DNA from: JAMCZZ01 sp964363695
GTDB lineage: Bacteria; Patescibacteriota; UBA1384; XYA2-FULL-43-10; 1-14-0-10-43-13
Direction of reading: 5' to 3'
NCBI GenBank assembly: GCA_964363695.1
Contig: CAYIJI010000014.1
Span: 1 to 22,201 of the forward strand
DNA: 22,201 nt
Numbering within the stretch: position 1 is the first letter of the stretch; each line of letters begins with the position of its first letter. The position numbers and the translations under genes were made by a program. This document shows, one piece after another, positions 1 through 8,174 of this stretch. The notes under the pieces are model-generated. The model was not told the origin of the DNA. It saw nothing but the letters and a program-made list of their open reading frames with translations, and searched no databases.

Positions 1-35
1 GCAAAGAAGAAGCTACTTTCGGGGACGCTATAAGA

Positions 36-1904
36 GTGCACAAAGACCGCGCCCGTTCTATTTTCGGGAAAATATTTAGAAAAACCCCAGACATAGACAC
101 GACGTCCCCTGCATCTTCCAGCCCGGAAGGAAAAAGTTCTAATGATAAAATATCTCTGGTTGATTCCGGAGTCTTTCAAAAAGAATCAAGTTCAGTGCCG
201 GTGAGTCAGTCAGCAGGGGCAAAAAAAATTGATAATATAAAGACCGAAATAAGAAGCGCACCCTGTGCCCCCAATCTTTCCGGAGTTCAAAGAAAATCAG
301 CCGAAAACGAAAAAGAAGATCTGAAACCTGCCGAAATCACACCTTTTTCAGAAGAAAAAGCGGATATTTCTTTTATAGACCTTTCAAAAACAATAGTTTC
401 AAAGGACATCTTGCAGAAAATACCCGAGAAACTGGCAAGAAAATATAACCTCGTGCCGATTGAAGAAAACGAAAAAGGCCTCGTGGTGGCAATGGCTGAC
501 CCGCAGGATTTGGAAGCAAAAGAGCTGATTAAAAAACAAATCCAAAAGCCGATCATACCCATCTTGGCTTCCGGCAATGACATCACCATGGTGCTTGATC
601 AATACAACGGCCTTGAAACGGAGGTTGAGGAAGCGATCGAGACAGCAGACAAAGAAAATGAGATTGAGATCGGAAAGACGGAAAAAGCAGATTTGGTAGA
701 ATCAGTATCTGACAATGCTCCTGCTTCAAGAATCGTCACTTCTCTTTTACGGAGAGCCGTTAGAGATAAGGCTTCAGACATTCACATCGAGCCTTCGGAA
801 AAAGAAGTGGAGGTAAGGTTTAGGCTGGACGGAGTTTTAAAGAAAAAGATCACTCTGCCAATGGATATTGAACCGGCAGTGGTATCAAGAATAAAAATTC
901 TTTCAAATTTAAAGATAGATGAGCAAAGATTGCCGCAAGACGGCCGCTTCTCCATTAACTTTGAGGATAGAAAAATCGACTTTCGTGTCTCAACAATGCC
1001 TGTAGCCAATGGAGAAAAGATCGTTATGAGAGTTTTGGACAAAATGACCGGTATTTTGACTGTGGAAGATCTTGGCGTAAGGGGAAGCGGCTTAGCTGTT
1101 CTCCAAGAGAGCATCAAAAAGTCGCACGGTATGACCCTGGTTACAGGTCCGACCGGCTCAGGTAAAACAACCACCCTCTATGCTCTAATAGATAAATTAT
1201 ACAACGAAGGGGTTAATATCGTAACACTGGAAGATCCGATTGAATACAGAATGCCCGGCATAAACCAAAGTCAGGTTAATGCTGCGATAGATTATACTTT
1301 TGCTTCCGGGCTTCGCTCTATCGTCCGCCAAGACCCCGACATAATTATGATCGGCGAAATCCGCGATAAAGAAACAGCCGGGATGGCGGTTCACGCCGCA
1401 CTCACAGGCCATATCGTCCTTTCAACTCTTCATACAAACAACGCCACTGGGGCTGCTCCGAGATTAATGGATATGGGGGTCGAGCCGTTCCTTCTCACTT
1501 CCGCTTTAAATGTGGTGGTGGGACAACGCTTAGCCAGAAAGATTTGCGCAGAATGTAAGGAAGAAATAAAAATCGCTGAAGCGGAAAAGGGGAAAGTTGA
1601 AGAAGAAATAGAAAAAATGCCGGAGAAAGAAAAGGCTGAAATTCAAAAAAAAGGCCTTAAATTTTTCCGCGGCAAAGGCTGCAAGAACTGCGGCGACACC
1701 GGGTATAAATCAAGAGTAGGTCTTTATGAAGTGCTTAGTATCAATGAAAATATTAAAGAAATGATTTTAAACAAAAAACCTTCTTCGGAAATCCAAGCCG
1801 AAGCGGTGAAGTCCGGAATGGTTACAATGCTGCAAGACGGGATACTAAAGGTAGCCGACGGCATCACCACAGTGGAAGAGATCTGGAGAGTAACAAAAGA
1901 CTAG
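36..1904 (+). CDS. pilB: Type IV pilus assembly ATPase PilB (GspE family)
   Basis: Cytoplasmic hexameric ATPase that powers pilus extension. After a Ser/Lys-rich linker of about 110 residues there is an MshEN/T2SSE N-terminal domain (about 110-195) and then the ATPase core. Walker A GPTGSGKTTT begins at residue 371, Walker B IIMIGEIRD at about 436, and the His box GHIVLSTLHTN at 458-468. A four-Cys zinc site is visible at C504/C507 and C549/C552, as in PilB and not in the retraction ATPase PilT. The GTG at 36 is the first start in view, but the frame stays open to base 3 with no stop, and no good ribosome site precedes the GTG, so the true start may lie left of the window. It is followed by pilC 140 bases downstream in the same direction. 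Family assignment is certain; the 5' end is not. Confidence 0.95.
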   Translation: MHKDRARSIFGKIFRKTPDIDTTSPASSSPEGKSSNDKISLVDSGVFQKESSSVPVSQSAGAKKIDNIKTEIRSAPCAPNLSGVQRKSAENEKEDLKPAEITPFSEEKADISFIDLSKTIVSKDILQKIPEKLARKYNLVPIEENEKGLVVAMADPQDLEAKELIKKQIQKPIIPILASGNDITMVLDQYNGLETEVEEAIETADKENEIEIGKTEKADLVESVSDNAPASRIVTSLLRRAVRDKASDIHIEPSEKEVEVRFRLDGVLKKKITLPMDIEPAVVSRIKILSNLKIDEQRLPQDGRFSINFEDRKIDFRVSTMPVANGEKIVMRVLDKMTGILTVEDLGVRGSGLAVLQESIKKSHGMTLVTGPTGSGKTTTLYALIDKLYNEGVNIVTLEDPIEYRMPGINQSQVNAAIDYTFASGLRSIVRQDPDIIMIGEIRDKETAGMAVHAALTGHIVLSTLHTNNATGAAPRLMDMGVEPFLLTSALNVVVGQRLARKICAECKEEIKIAEAEKGKVEEEIEKMPEKEKAEIQKKGLKFFRGKGCKNCGDTGYKSRVGLYEVLSINENIKEMILNKKPSSEIQAEAVKSGMVTMLQDGILKVADGITTVEEIWRVTKD

Positions 1905-2044
1905 TTTCCAAGAAAAAATGGACAACTAACAAAACAAACCACGAAAAGGCTCCAGAATTTAGCCCGCGTTTAGCTGTCTGTATCATTCTCTATCCGTTCC
2001 TGAGCATTAGTATTATCTGTAAAATTAGTCATCCGTTCTTGAAT

Positions 2045-3241
2045 ATGCAGTTCACATACAAAGCAAAAGACAACAAGGGAATAACTTCAAAGGGAGTCAT
2101 TGAAGCTGATCAGTCATCATCAGCTTCTGCTTCGCTCCGGGAAAAAGGGCTTTTCATCACAGAAATAAAAGCCAAATCCGGCCAAGGATTTTCTCTCCCT
2201 TTCCAGAAAAAAGTGGCAGTAAAGGACAAGATCATTTTTACCCAAGAACTGGGAATAATGTTAAAGTCCGGTCTTTCTATTGTCGATGCGCTCGGCTCAC
2301 TGAAAGAGGAAGTGGACAACCGCTATTTTGCAGAGGAGATCGGCAAGATATTGCTTGATGTCAAAGGAGGCGCTCCTTTCTCAAAAGCGCTCAAGAAGCA
2401 CCCAAATATTTTTAATGAGATATATGTGAATATGGTTAAATCAGGAGAAGAATCAGGGAAAATTGAGTTGGTTTTAAACCGCTTGGCACTTCAAATGCAA
2501 AAAGAATATGAGCTTAACCGCAAAATTAAAAATGCTTTATCATATCCGGCATTCGTCATGGTTGCTCTGGTTGGAGTTTTAGCCCTTGTTATGATAGTGA
2601 TTATTCCACAATTGAAATTAATATTTGATGATGCGGGCGTACCTCTGCCGATTCTAACCAGAATAATAATAAAAATAAGTTTTGCGCTAAAGAACTACGG
2701 CATTTACATTCTGGCTGGTTTTATTGCTTTTATAATATTTATCGTTCAATTTAACAAAACACCTGCAGGCAGACTGGGAATAGACAAGCTAAAACTAAAA
2801 ATTCCCGTGATCGGTTCACTCCTCAAAAAATCGTATATCTCCAGATTTACCCGGACATTTGCTTCTCTTACCGCTTCCGGCCTTCCGTTGGTCGAAGTTT
2901 TTGAGGTATCAAGCAAAGTCGTAGGCAATGTTATTTATGAAAACGAAATCTGGGCAATGGCTGAAAAAATAAAATCGGGGCATTCAATATCTTCAACTCT
3001 TAAAGACAGCAAGCTTATGCCGAAGATGATCGGGCAGCTCTCCTCTGTGGGAGAAAAATCAGGCAATGTCGACGAGGTTTTTGATACTTTGTCTGATTTC
3101 TTTGACAGAGACATTGATTCGGTAACTGCCAATCTTTCTACAATGCTCGAACCAATACTGATGGTTGTTATGGGTGTCGGAATCGGTATTATTATAGTTT
3201 CTGTTTTACAGCCGATATATGGTCTGGTAAATGCTATTTAG
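2045..3241 (+). CDS. pilC: Type IV pilus inner-membrane platform protein PilC (GspF family)
   Basis: Inner-membrane platform protein on which PilB acts to extract and polymerise pilins. Two GspF/T2SSF repeats are visible: the first around FTQELGIMLKSGLSIVDAL (about residues 70-190), the second around FTRTFASLTASGLPLVEVF (about 270-395). Three hydrophobic segments lie at about 170-192, 220-238 and 368-395, the usual PilC topology, and the roughly 400-residue length is normal. I chose ATG 2045 (MQFTYKAKD), which matches how the family starts; an in-frame TTG at 2039 would add two residues. Neither has a clear Shine-Dalgarno. It lies between pilB and pilM; the 134 bases before it show nothing recognisable. 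Confidence 0.93.
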   Translation: MQFTYKAKDNKGITSKGVIEADQSSSASASLREKGLFITEIKAKSGQGFSLPFQKKVAVKDKIIFTQELGIMLKSGLSIVDALGSLKEEVDNRYFAEEIGKILLDVKGGAPFSKALKKHPNIFNEIYVNMVKSGEESGKIELVLNRLALQMQKEYELNRKIKNALSYPAFVMVALVGVLALVMIVIIPQLKLIFDDAGVPLPILTRIIIKISFALKNYGIYILAGFIAFIIFIVQFNKTPAGRLGIDKLKLKIPVIGSLLKKSYISRFTRTFASLTASGLPLVEVFEVSSKVVGNVIYENEIWAMAEKIKSGHSISSTLKDSKLMPKMIGQLSSVGEKSGNVDEVFDTLSDFFDRDIDSVTANLSTMLEPILMVVMGVGIGIIIVSVLQPIYGLVNAI

Positions 3242-3308
3242 CACCCACCTCGATCATCTACCCTGATTATTTGGCTCCCCTGCGTAAAATTGGTAAAATT
3301 AAATAAAT

Positions 3309-3425
3309 AAAAATTGATGCTTGACGCTAGATGTTGGAGATTAGAATTTGAAATTAGAAGCTAGACATTCGAACTTCAATCTTCCAGCTTCAAGATCAAA
3401 CTTCCAGTTTCAAGAGTCTAGACTC
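3309..3425. repeat. Diverged copy of the pil-locus intergenic repeat
   Basis: From AAATTGATGCTTGACGCTAG at about 3311 to GAGTCTA at about 3420 this matches, with a few substitutions, the two identical units at 4458-4765. It fills most of the pilC-pilM gap. The unit contains GAAATT(A/G)GAAG and CTTCCAGTTTC arms that can pair as a hairpin. No reading frame crosses it. Confidence 0.8.
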
Positions 3426-3446
3426 AAATATTAGGAATATATCATA

Positions 3447-4454
3447 ATGTTCAATTCTTCATCAGTATTTAAAAATGACTCCGTGTTTGGTCTGGATATT
3501 GGGTATGAAACCCTGAAGCTTGTGGAGTTAAAAAAGAAAAAAGGCGGAATTTTTTTAGTCGGATCCATTGAATTGCCCTTGACTGAAAGAATCTTAGAAA
3601 AGGACAGCTTCAAGAACAAAGCTCATACAGCAAGCCTTATCAAAGATGCTTGCCGGAGAGCCCTGCCTTCTGCAATAAAAGCCACGAAAATTGCTTCTGC
3701 TCTTCCTGAAACTTTTGTTTTTTCAAAAACAATTCAAATGCCGAAGATGACTATGAAAGAATACGAAAAAGCAGTGCCGATCGAAGCTGCCCAGTTTTTA
3801 CCGATTCCGATAGAAGAAGTTTATTTGGATTATCAGGTTTTGATCACCCACCCGGAAGAAGCACTTGTAGATATTTTAATTGCAGCATCTCCCCGCAAGT
3901 TGGTGGACGATTATGTGGAAATGACAAAAATGGCCGGTTTTGAGCTGGAAGCGCTTGAAACAAAACCAATTGCGGTAGGACGCGCAATAAGATCCTACAT
4001 TCCCCTAGACGGTTCTCTCATCATTGAGATCGGCACTGAGATCTCCCGAATATCGATTTGGGACAACAACAGCATCAGGCTTGCCACCACGGTAGCGACC
4101 GGTAAAAATCAGATTGTAGAGAACCTGCGTGCAATTGGGCACAGAGAAGAGAAAATGGACGGCATAGTTATAAGAGAAACAGATTTTCCTGAGTTATCTC
4201 AAACTCTCCTTAACATTTCCGATGAGATCATCAACGCTATCAAATACCATCAAAACCGGGACTATAGACCAAAACCGGTTAAAAAAATACTTATCTGCGG
4301 TTCCGGGGCAAAAATAGGAGGTATTGATGCGTACATCAGCAAAGAAACAAAAATGGAGACAGAGATAGTAAAACCAAATTTGAAGGGAAAAGCCAGCCTA
4401 GGAACAGAGTTCATCACCGCCTTCGGCTTGGCCCTCCGAAATGAATATGAATGA
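3447..4454 (+). CDS. pilM: Type IV pilus assembly protein PilM (actin-like ATPase)
   Basis: Cytoplasmic actin-fold protein of the alignment complex that binds the N-terminal tail of PilN. The first phosphate-loop strand FGLDIGYETLKLVEL is near the N-terminus, a second, GSLIIEIGTEISRISIW, lies at about residues 190-206, and an adenosine-loop KILICGSGAKIGG lies at about 275-288. At 335 residues it has a usual PilM length. Start ATG 3447 follows a weak AGGA about 10 bases upstream. The stop is TGA at 4452-4454, direct evidence against recoding of TGA in this genome. Repeat DNA flanks it on both sides, so it may be uncoupled from pilN translation. Confidence 0.93.
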   Translation: MFNSSSVFKNDSVFGLDIGYETLKLVELKKKKGGIFLVGSIELPLTERILEKDSFKNKAHTASLIKDACRRALPSAIKATKIASALPETFVFSKTIQMPKMTMKEYEKAVPIEAAQFLPIPIEEVYLDYQVLITHPEEALVDILIAASPRKLVDDYVEMTKMAGFELEALETKPIAVGRAIRSYIPLDGSLIIEIGTEISRISIWDNNSIRLATTVATGKNQIVENLRAIGHREEKMDGIVIRETDFPELSQTLLNISDEIINAIKYHQNRDYRPKPVKKILICGSGAKIGGIDAYISKETKMETEIVKPNLKGKASLGTEFITAFGLALRNEYE

Positions 4455-4457
4455 AAC

Positions 4458-4767
4458 AACACAGTCAAAGATAAATTGATGCTTGACGCTAGATGCTAGA
4501 GATTAGAATTTGAAATTGGAAGCTAGACATTCGAACTTCAATCTTCCAACCTCAAGATCAAACTTCCAGTTTCAAGAGTCTACCCTCAATAATTAGTTAT
4601 CAGTGAAAAGGAACACAGTCAAAGATAAATTGATGCTTGACGCTAGATGCTAGAGATTAGAATTTGAAATTGGAAGCTAGACATTCGAACTTCAATCTTC
4701 CAACCTCAAGATCAAACTTCCAGTTTCAAGAGTCTACCCTCAATAATTAGTTATCAGTGAAAAGGAA
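4458..4767. repeat. Perfect tandem duplication of a 154-bp unit before pilN
   Basis: Unit 1 is 4458-4611 and unit 2 starts at 4612. I compared them base by base and found no difference over the 154-bp period. Each begins AACACAGTCAAAG and ends CAGTGAAAAGG. The last bases of unit 2 (AAGGA, 4762-4766) form the probable Shine-Dalgarno of pilN. Each unit has TTGGAAG and CTTCCAA arms that can form a hairpin. The diverged third member precedes pilM at about 3309. This accounts for the whole gap of more than 300 bases between pilM and pilN; no gene is seen in it. Confidence 0.93.
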
Positions 4768-4771
4768 CAGT

Positions 4772-5311
4772 GTGGTAATCAACCTTCTGCCCCCAAAATT
4801 TAAGCAAGAGAAAAAGATTAGGAAGTCAGTCAAAACTGTTTCGATTTTTCTCTTGACCATATTTATAATTCTTCTTATTTTAACGGGGGGTATTTTGGCG
4901 GCAAGTTACTTTACGAAAGAAGATCTTAAGAAAATCGATGCTAGAATCGCCGAACAAGAGAAGATTCTTTTTCGCTATAAGGAAACTGAAGATGAAATTA
5001 AAACAGTTAATACAAAATTGAGCAAAATCGAATCAGTGAATAACAACAGAGTATTCTGGAGTATTCTCCTAATAGAACTGTCTAAATTAACACCTTCTCA
5101 AGTTCAAATAAAAACACTGACTATGGACCAAAAGAACAAGAAAACAACTTTAACCGGCTTCGCCGAAACACGAAATGACATCGCTCGGTTTAAGGAAAAA
5201 ATGAGCAGCTCCAAGTATTTTAAGAATGTAACGTTTTCTTCTTCTGTGCACAATGAAGAACAGAGAAATTTTAGCTTCAACATTTCTGCTGAGATCGGAG
5301 AAATCAAATAA
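4772..5311 (+). CDS. pilN: Type IV pilus assembly protein PilN
   Basis: Bitopic inner-membrane protein of the alignment complex; its short cytoplasmic tail with the INLLPP motif docks into PilM. The sequence opens VVINLLPPKFKQEKK, then one hydrophobic segment (about residues 25-45), a coiled-coil-like stretch rich in Glu/Lys, and a periplasmic-type alpha/beta domain. I chose GTG 4772 because AAGGA lies exactly five bases before it and the family begins at the INLLPP tail. An in-frame GTG at 4757 would add five residues but has no ribosome site. The stop codon overlaps the pilO start (TAATG at 5309-5313), so the two are translationally coupled. The Shine-Dalgarno lies inside the duplicated 154-bp repeat. 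Confidence 0.9.
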   Translation: MVINLLPPKFKQEKKIRKSVKTVSIFLLTIFIILLILTGGILAASYFTKEDLKKIDARIAEQEKILFRYKETEDEIKTVNTKLSKIESVNNNRVFWSILLIELSKLTPSQVQIKTLTMDQKNKKTTLTGFAETRNDIARFKEKMSSSKYFKNVTFSSSVHNEEQRNFSFNISAEIGEIK

Positions 5312-5898
5312 TGTCCCGAGTATTTAAAAAAATTATCATTACAGCGAGCATTTATTTAGTCATTTTTATCGCGGTGATTGTTTTTGCCCTCAATCCTTCA
5401 ATAAATAGTCTAAAGCAAAATAAACAAAAGGTGGTAAGCAATCAAAATAAGCTTGACCAAACTTACCTAAAACTAAACACTCTGCAAAAGATTGAAAAAC
5501 ACCCTGAAGAGTTTAAAGCGGCAAGGGGTATGGTGAACAATTCTTGGCCGGACAATCTTGATATCAGCCATTTTATCGTTCAGACCGAAAACTTGGCTAA
5601 GAATAACAGTATTATTCTTGAGAATTTATCAGTGGCTGAAATTAAAAAGTCATCAGTAAAAAGTGCTCCAAAAGAAGATGGCGGTTCGGAAAAAGCCACA
5701 ACTGAGAAGAAAAAGGATGCCGAAACAGGCACTCAATTTACCTTTGGATTACAAGCGCCTTATAGCTCGGTTTTAAGCTTTATAAAAGGGATGGAGACTC
5801 TCCCTCGATTCAACTCTATATCTTTAATCAATCTGAGCGGCGACGATACCGGCATTATCAACCTAAGAATGACGGGGAGCATTTATTATGGAAAGTAA
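5311..5898 (+). CDS. pilO: Type IV pilus assembly protein PilO
   Basis: Bitopic inner-membrane partner of PilN; PilN/PilO heterodimers link PilM to the periplasmic side of the machine. There is an N-terminal hydrophobic segment (about residues 8-28), a coiled-coil region of about 29-75 (NSLKQNKQKV and following), and a C-terminal ferredoxin-like domain interrupted by a Lys/Glu-rich low-complexity loop at about 112-138. The start overlaps the pilN stop by one base, and the end overlaps the next gene by 11 bases. Identity rests on topology, size (195 residues) and gene order, because PilO sequences are poorly conserved. Confidence 0.85.
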   Translation: MSRVFKKIIITASIYLVIFIAVIVFALNPSINSLKQNKQKVVSNQNKLDQTYLKLNTLQKIEKHPEEFKAARGMVNNSWPDNLDISHFIVQTENLAKNNSIILENLSVAEIKKSSVKSAPKEDGGSEKATTEKKKDAETGTQFTFGLQAPYSSVLSFIKGMETLPRFNSISLINLSGDDTGIINLRMTGSIYYGK

Positions 5899-6139
5899 AA
5901 TAAAAGACAAGTTAGCAATAATTGTTTTCGTCGTTTTAGTAGTTGCAATCGGTTTGTTCTCCGCTAAATTCGCTTTGAAGAATATCTCCTCGGATCAAAC
6001 TAAACAAAGCACTAAAAAAGAAGAGGTCGGAATAAATAAAAAAGCGTATGAGGCAATTGCCAAACCGTCAAATTACGATTCAAACATTTCTCTTGAGTCC
6101 GGCTTCGGCAGAGAAAACCCTTTTGCACCGTATAAGTAG
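5888..6139 (+). CDS. Short PilP-like pilus alignment peptide
   Basis: An 83-residue protein with one N-terminal hydrophobic segment (about 9-30), a polar linker, and a C-terminal GRENPFAPYK. PilP lipoproteins carry a similar GR-x-(D/N)PF-x-P motif just before their beta-domain, and gene order M-N-O-P fits. Here the protein ends right after the motif, with no beta-domain and no lipobox Cys. A GGGGAG stands nine bases before ATG 5888, and the start overlaps pilO by 11 bases, so it is a genuine coupled gene. The PilP link is inference from motif and position. It is the last gene before the 6350-6378 terminator. Confidence 0.75.
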   Translation: MESKIKDKLAIIVFVVLVVAIGLFSAKFALKNISSDQTKQSTKKEEVGINKKAYEAIAKPSNYDSNISLESGFGRENPFAPYK

Positions 6140-6182
6140 TCAGGTAAGCGTATAAGCTAGTAAGCGGATAAGCTCATAAGAG
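6140..6182. repeat. AAGCTNATAAGC-type intergenic repeat
   Basis: Short AT-rich stretch with repeated TAAGC(G/T)-type words (ATAAGCT, GATAAGCT). The same words recur at 6391-6428 on the other side of the terminator. Nothing else is seen in these stretches. Confidence 0.5.
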
Positions 6183-6210
6183 TTCTGGGAAATCTAACTA
6201 CGCTCAATTC

Positions 6211-6294
6211 GTCATTGCGAGGAGTGAGTCTTGCGACGAAGCAATCTGTTCCAAGGATTGCCACGCCCTTCAATCACATCGGGCTCGCAACGAC
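6211..6294. repeat. Palindromic GTCATTGCGAG...CTCGCAACGAC element
   Basis: The ends GTCATTGCGAG (6211-6221) and CTCGCAACGAC (6284-6294) are inverted repeats with one mismatch. An inner pair, GAAGCAATC and GGATTGCC, makes a second nested arm. This is the layout of a dispersed extragenic palindrome found in many bacterial genomes. It carries no gene. Confidence 0.7.
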
Positions 6295-6349
6295 TACTGA
6301 TCCTAAAGTCAGCTAAAATTTGGAAATCAATGATGTATTCGTTACTTTA

Positions 6350-6378
6350 AAAAATCCCCGAATTATTCAGGGATTTTT
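6350..6378. terminator. Bidirectional terminator between pil operon and receiver gene
   Basis: AAAAATCCC (6350-6358) pairs perfectly with GGGATTTTT (6370-6378) across an 11-base loop, giving a T-tract on both strands. It sits between the convergent pilus operon (+) and the receiver gene (-). Confidence 0.88.
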
Positions 6379-6428
6379 ATTAGACATACAAATAGCTGAC
6401 TTGCTGATAAGCTGATAAGCTAATTAGC

Positions 6429-6815
6429 TTACTTAGATACTTTAGCCAGCGACTCTTCGACTTTGGTAACAACATCTTTCGGCATAATTTCACTTTTTAC
6501 TAAATATCCGTCGCCCGGCTTCATCATATCCTTAACTTTTCCTATCTCCTGAACCAGAGCGGTCAGAATAATGATAGGAATTTTTGCAGTTTCCTCTTTT
6601 TCCCTGAGCATTTTCATCACATCTATGCCGTTGATTTTCGGCATCATAATATCGAGAAGAATTAGATCCGGGTTTTCTTTTACTGCTTTCTCTAACGCCT
6701 CTTCTCCATCCGAAGCCGACAAAATAACATAGCCTTCCTGCTTCATCCGCTCTTCATATAGTTCTCTTAAAGTCAGGTCATCGTCAACGATCAAAATTCT
6801 TGCATCTTTACTCAT
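6429..6815 (-). CDS. Stand-alone CheY-like response regulator receiver
   Basis: 128 residues, a single receiver domain with no output domain. The acidic triad is D11-D13, the probable phosphoacceptor is D55 (LILLDIMMP), and the switch T85 and K107 are present. The usual KP after beta-5 is KS here (YLVKSE). Such proteins act by protein-protein contact, as in CheY, PilG or PilH. A strong AGGAGG lies six bases before the ATG. The gene starts nine bases after the stop of the PilX-like gene, so the two are probably co-transcribed, which suggests, but does not prove, a role in pilus control. No cognate kinase is adjacent. Confidence 0.92.
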   Translation of the reverse strand: MSKDARILIVDDDLTLRELYEERMKQEGYVILSASDGEEALEKAVKENPDLILLDIMMPKINGIDVMKMLREKEETAKIPIIILTALVQEIGKVKDMMKPGDGYLVKSEIMPKDVVTKVEESLAKVSK

Positions 6816-6824
6816 AAGAGCCTC

Positions 6825-7892
6825 CTAATTGGCTTTATAAATTACGTAGTCAAATAAATCATATAGCGTTCCGGACTGGCGGTCAATATTTGCTTCAAGT
6901 TTTCTGGTAACCCCGCCGTAATAACCGGTTGTTTTGATACTGCTGTAGGGACCGGTAACAATTTTATCTCTATCGCTTTTGCATGTATTAGTATCGCTTG
7001 AACAGCCACTGGTTATTAGTCCAATTTTAGCATCATAATTTAAGGGTTTAATAAACATTGTTACTTTATTATAACTGGATAATGGAGATTTGCCATACTG
7101 TGTAAGAAGAGTAGAAAAAATGTTATCGACTGAATAATAGAAATCATCCACGCCATCTGTAATAACGCTTGTAGAACCTATAAGGTTGCTAGGTGCTATT
7201 CCCAAAATTCCAGCGCATACACTTACATTGTAGGTTGTTAGAGCCTTGTATTCATTTACAGCGCTGGCGGCAGTCTCTTTAACTTCAAACTTTATTTCCG
7301 CGGCAGCATTACACTGAGGATTAGAACTACCAGTATTGAACAAGAGTGATAAGTTAAGTTGCTGATGCATTAAATCCAGATTGCTTAAGTCAAGCTTTAT
7401 TGATTCATCTTGATTTACATTAACAAAACTGTAGTCTCCTGTTCCATATACACTATTAAAAGCATCGCCAGATGATAGATAGGGATGCCCGACAACCGCA
7501 TCGTGCCCATAAAACGGCTCGCCGTAGGTTCCCAAATACCCCATGCGCAGGTCGTAATATTGTTTGGATGCATCAGATACAATAGTCGTGGGACTGTAAT
7601 CATCTACCGCAGATACTAATGATTTGTCACTTAAATTGCTTCTATAAACATAATTATGGGCTGGATTTAAATCCCAGTTGCTAAAAGGCACTTCCGCATT
7701 CTGGTTATAGCGGTAGCGCAAGAACCCCTCCTCTAAGCCAGACTCAGCTGCATAGTAAGCTATTGCCCCGTTCACATAGGTTGAGGCGGAAGAAGATTCA
7801 ATATAAATAACACGGCTTATACCAAAAGCGATACTGCCGACTGCAGTAATCAAAAGCATTGCAATAATTATCGCCGATCCCCTCGCTTTCAT
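6825..7892 (-). CDS. PilX-like minor pilin / pilus assembly protein
   Basis: 355 residues. The N-terminus is a short basic leader, MKARG, followed by SAIIIAMLLITAVGS, a hydrophobic helix (about 6-28) and then AIAYYAAESGLEEGF (about 44-58). This is the N-terminal form of PilX/PulK-type minor pilins, and the YYAAESG block is characteristic of them. It lacks the Glu+5 typical of major pilins, as many PilX proteins do. The rest is a long extracellular-type beta-rich domain without a family I recognise; its Cys residues may form disulfides. A GAAAGGG precedes ATG 7892 by about ten bases. It faces the pil operon and shares the terminator at 6350-6378. Confidence 0.75.
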   Translation of the reverse strand: MKARGSAIIIAMLLITAVGSIAFGISRVIYIESSSASTYVNGAIAYYAAESGLEEGFLRYRYNQNAEVPFSNWDLNPAHNYVYRSNLSDKSLVSAVDDYSPTTIVSDASKQYYDLRMGYLGTYGEPFYGHDAVVGHPYLSSGDAFNSVYGTGDYSFVNVNQDESIKLDLSNLDLMHQQLNLSLLFNTGSSNPQCNAAAEIKFEVKETAASAVNEYKALTTYNVSVCAGILGIAPSNLIGSTSVITDGVDDFYYSVDNIFSTLLTQYGKSPLSSYNKVTMFIKPLNYDAKIGLITSGCSSDTNTCKSDRDKIVTGPYSSIKTTGYYGGVTRKLEANIDRQSGTLYDLFDYVIYKAN

Positions 7893-7918
7893 AATGAGTG
7901 AACCCTTTCAAGCTACTT

Positions 7919-8066
7919 GATTGTCATCCCCGCTTCTATTTGTCATCCTCTATGCCACCTTTGTCATCCCCGCGCCTCTTTGTCATCCCCGCGCAGGCGG
8001 GGATCCAGAATAGAATTTATACTGATAGATTCCCGACGGATTTTTCCTGATAGCTACCGGGAAGGA
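7919..8066. repeat. TGTCATCC extragenic palindrome with four stacked left ends
   Basis: TGTCATCC occurs at 7922, 7941, 7962 and 7981 (spacings 19, 21 and 19). The last copy leads into a full hairpin (CCCCGC 7987-7992 with GCGGGG 7997-8002), then a variable centre and a GATTCCCG right half. Related elements are at 14763-14842, 16470-16562 and 19217-19266. An apparent frame across it (7917-8159) is repeat sequence and not a gene. The rest of the 7893-8278 gap holds the promoter and leader described next. Confidence 0.85.
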
Positions 8067-8133
8067 ACAATTACAATTATATTATACACCCTTTTTCTAA
8101 TCCGCCAACTTTGTTGTGCACAGGGTCGCCATA

Positions 8134-8162
8134 TTGACTTTTTGCCCGCTTTGCAGTAAAGT
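8134..8162 (+). promoter_or_regulatory. Promoter of the 70-residue orphan gene
   Basis: TTGACT (8134-8139), a 17-base spacer and TAAAGT (8157-8162). A perfect inverted repeat, TGCATA-AA-TATGCA (8175-8188), lies just after the expected start of transcription and could be an operator or a first leader hairpin. Confidence 0.55.
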
Positions 8163-8174
8163 ATTTGAGTTTTG

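Noticed and set aside
3309..4767. CRISPR array
   Set aside because: The repeat unit is 154 bp with no regular short repeats or unique spacers, and no cas genes are present.
4757..4771. GTG 4757 as the pilN start
   Set aside because: No ribosome site precedes it, whereas GTG 4772 has AAGGA five bases upstream and matches the family start.
7917..8159. 80-codon plus-strand frame
   Set aside because: It translates the TGTCATCC repeats and has no ribosome site; the promoter of the next gene overlaps its end.
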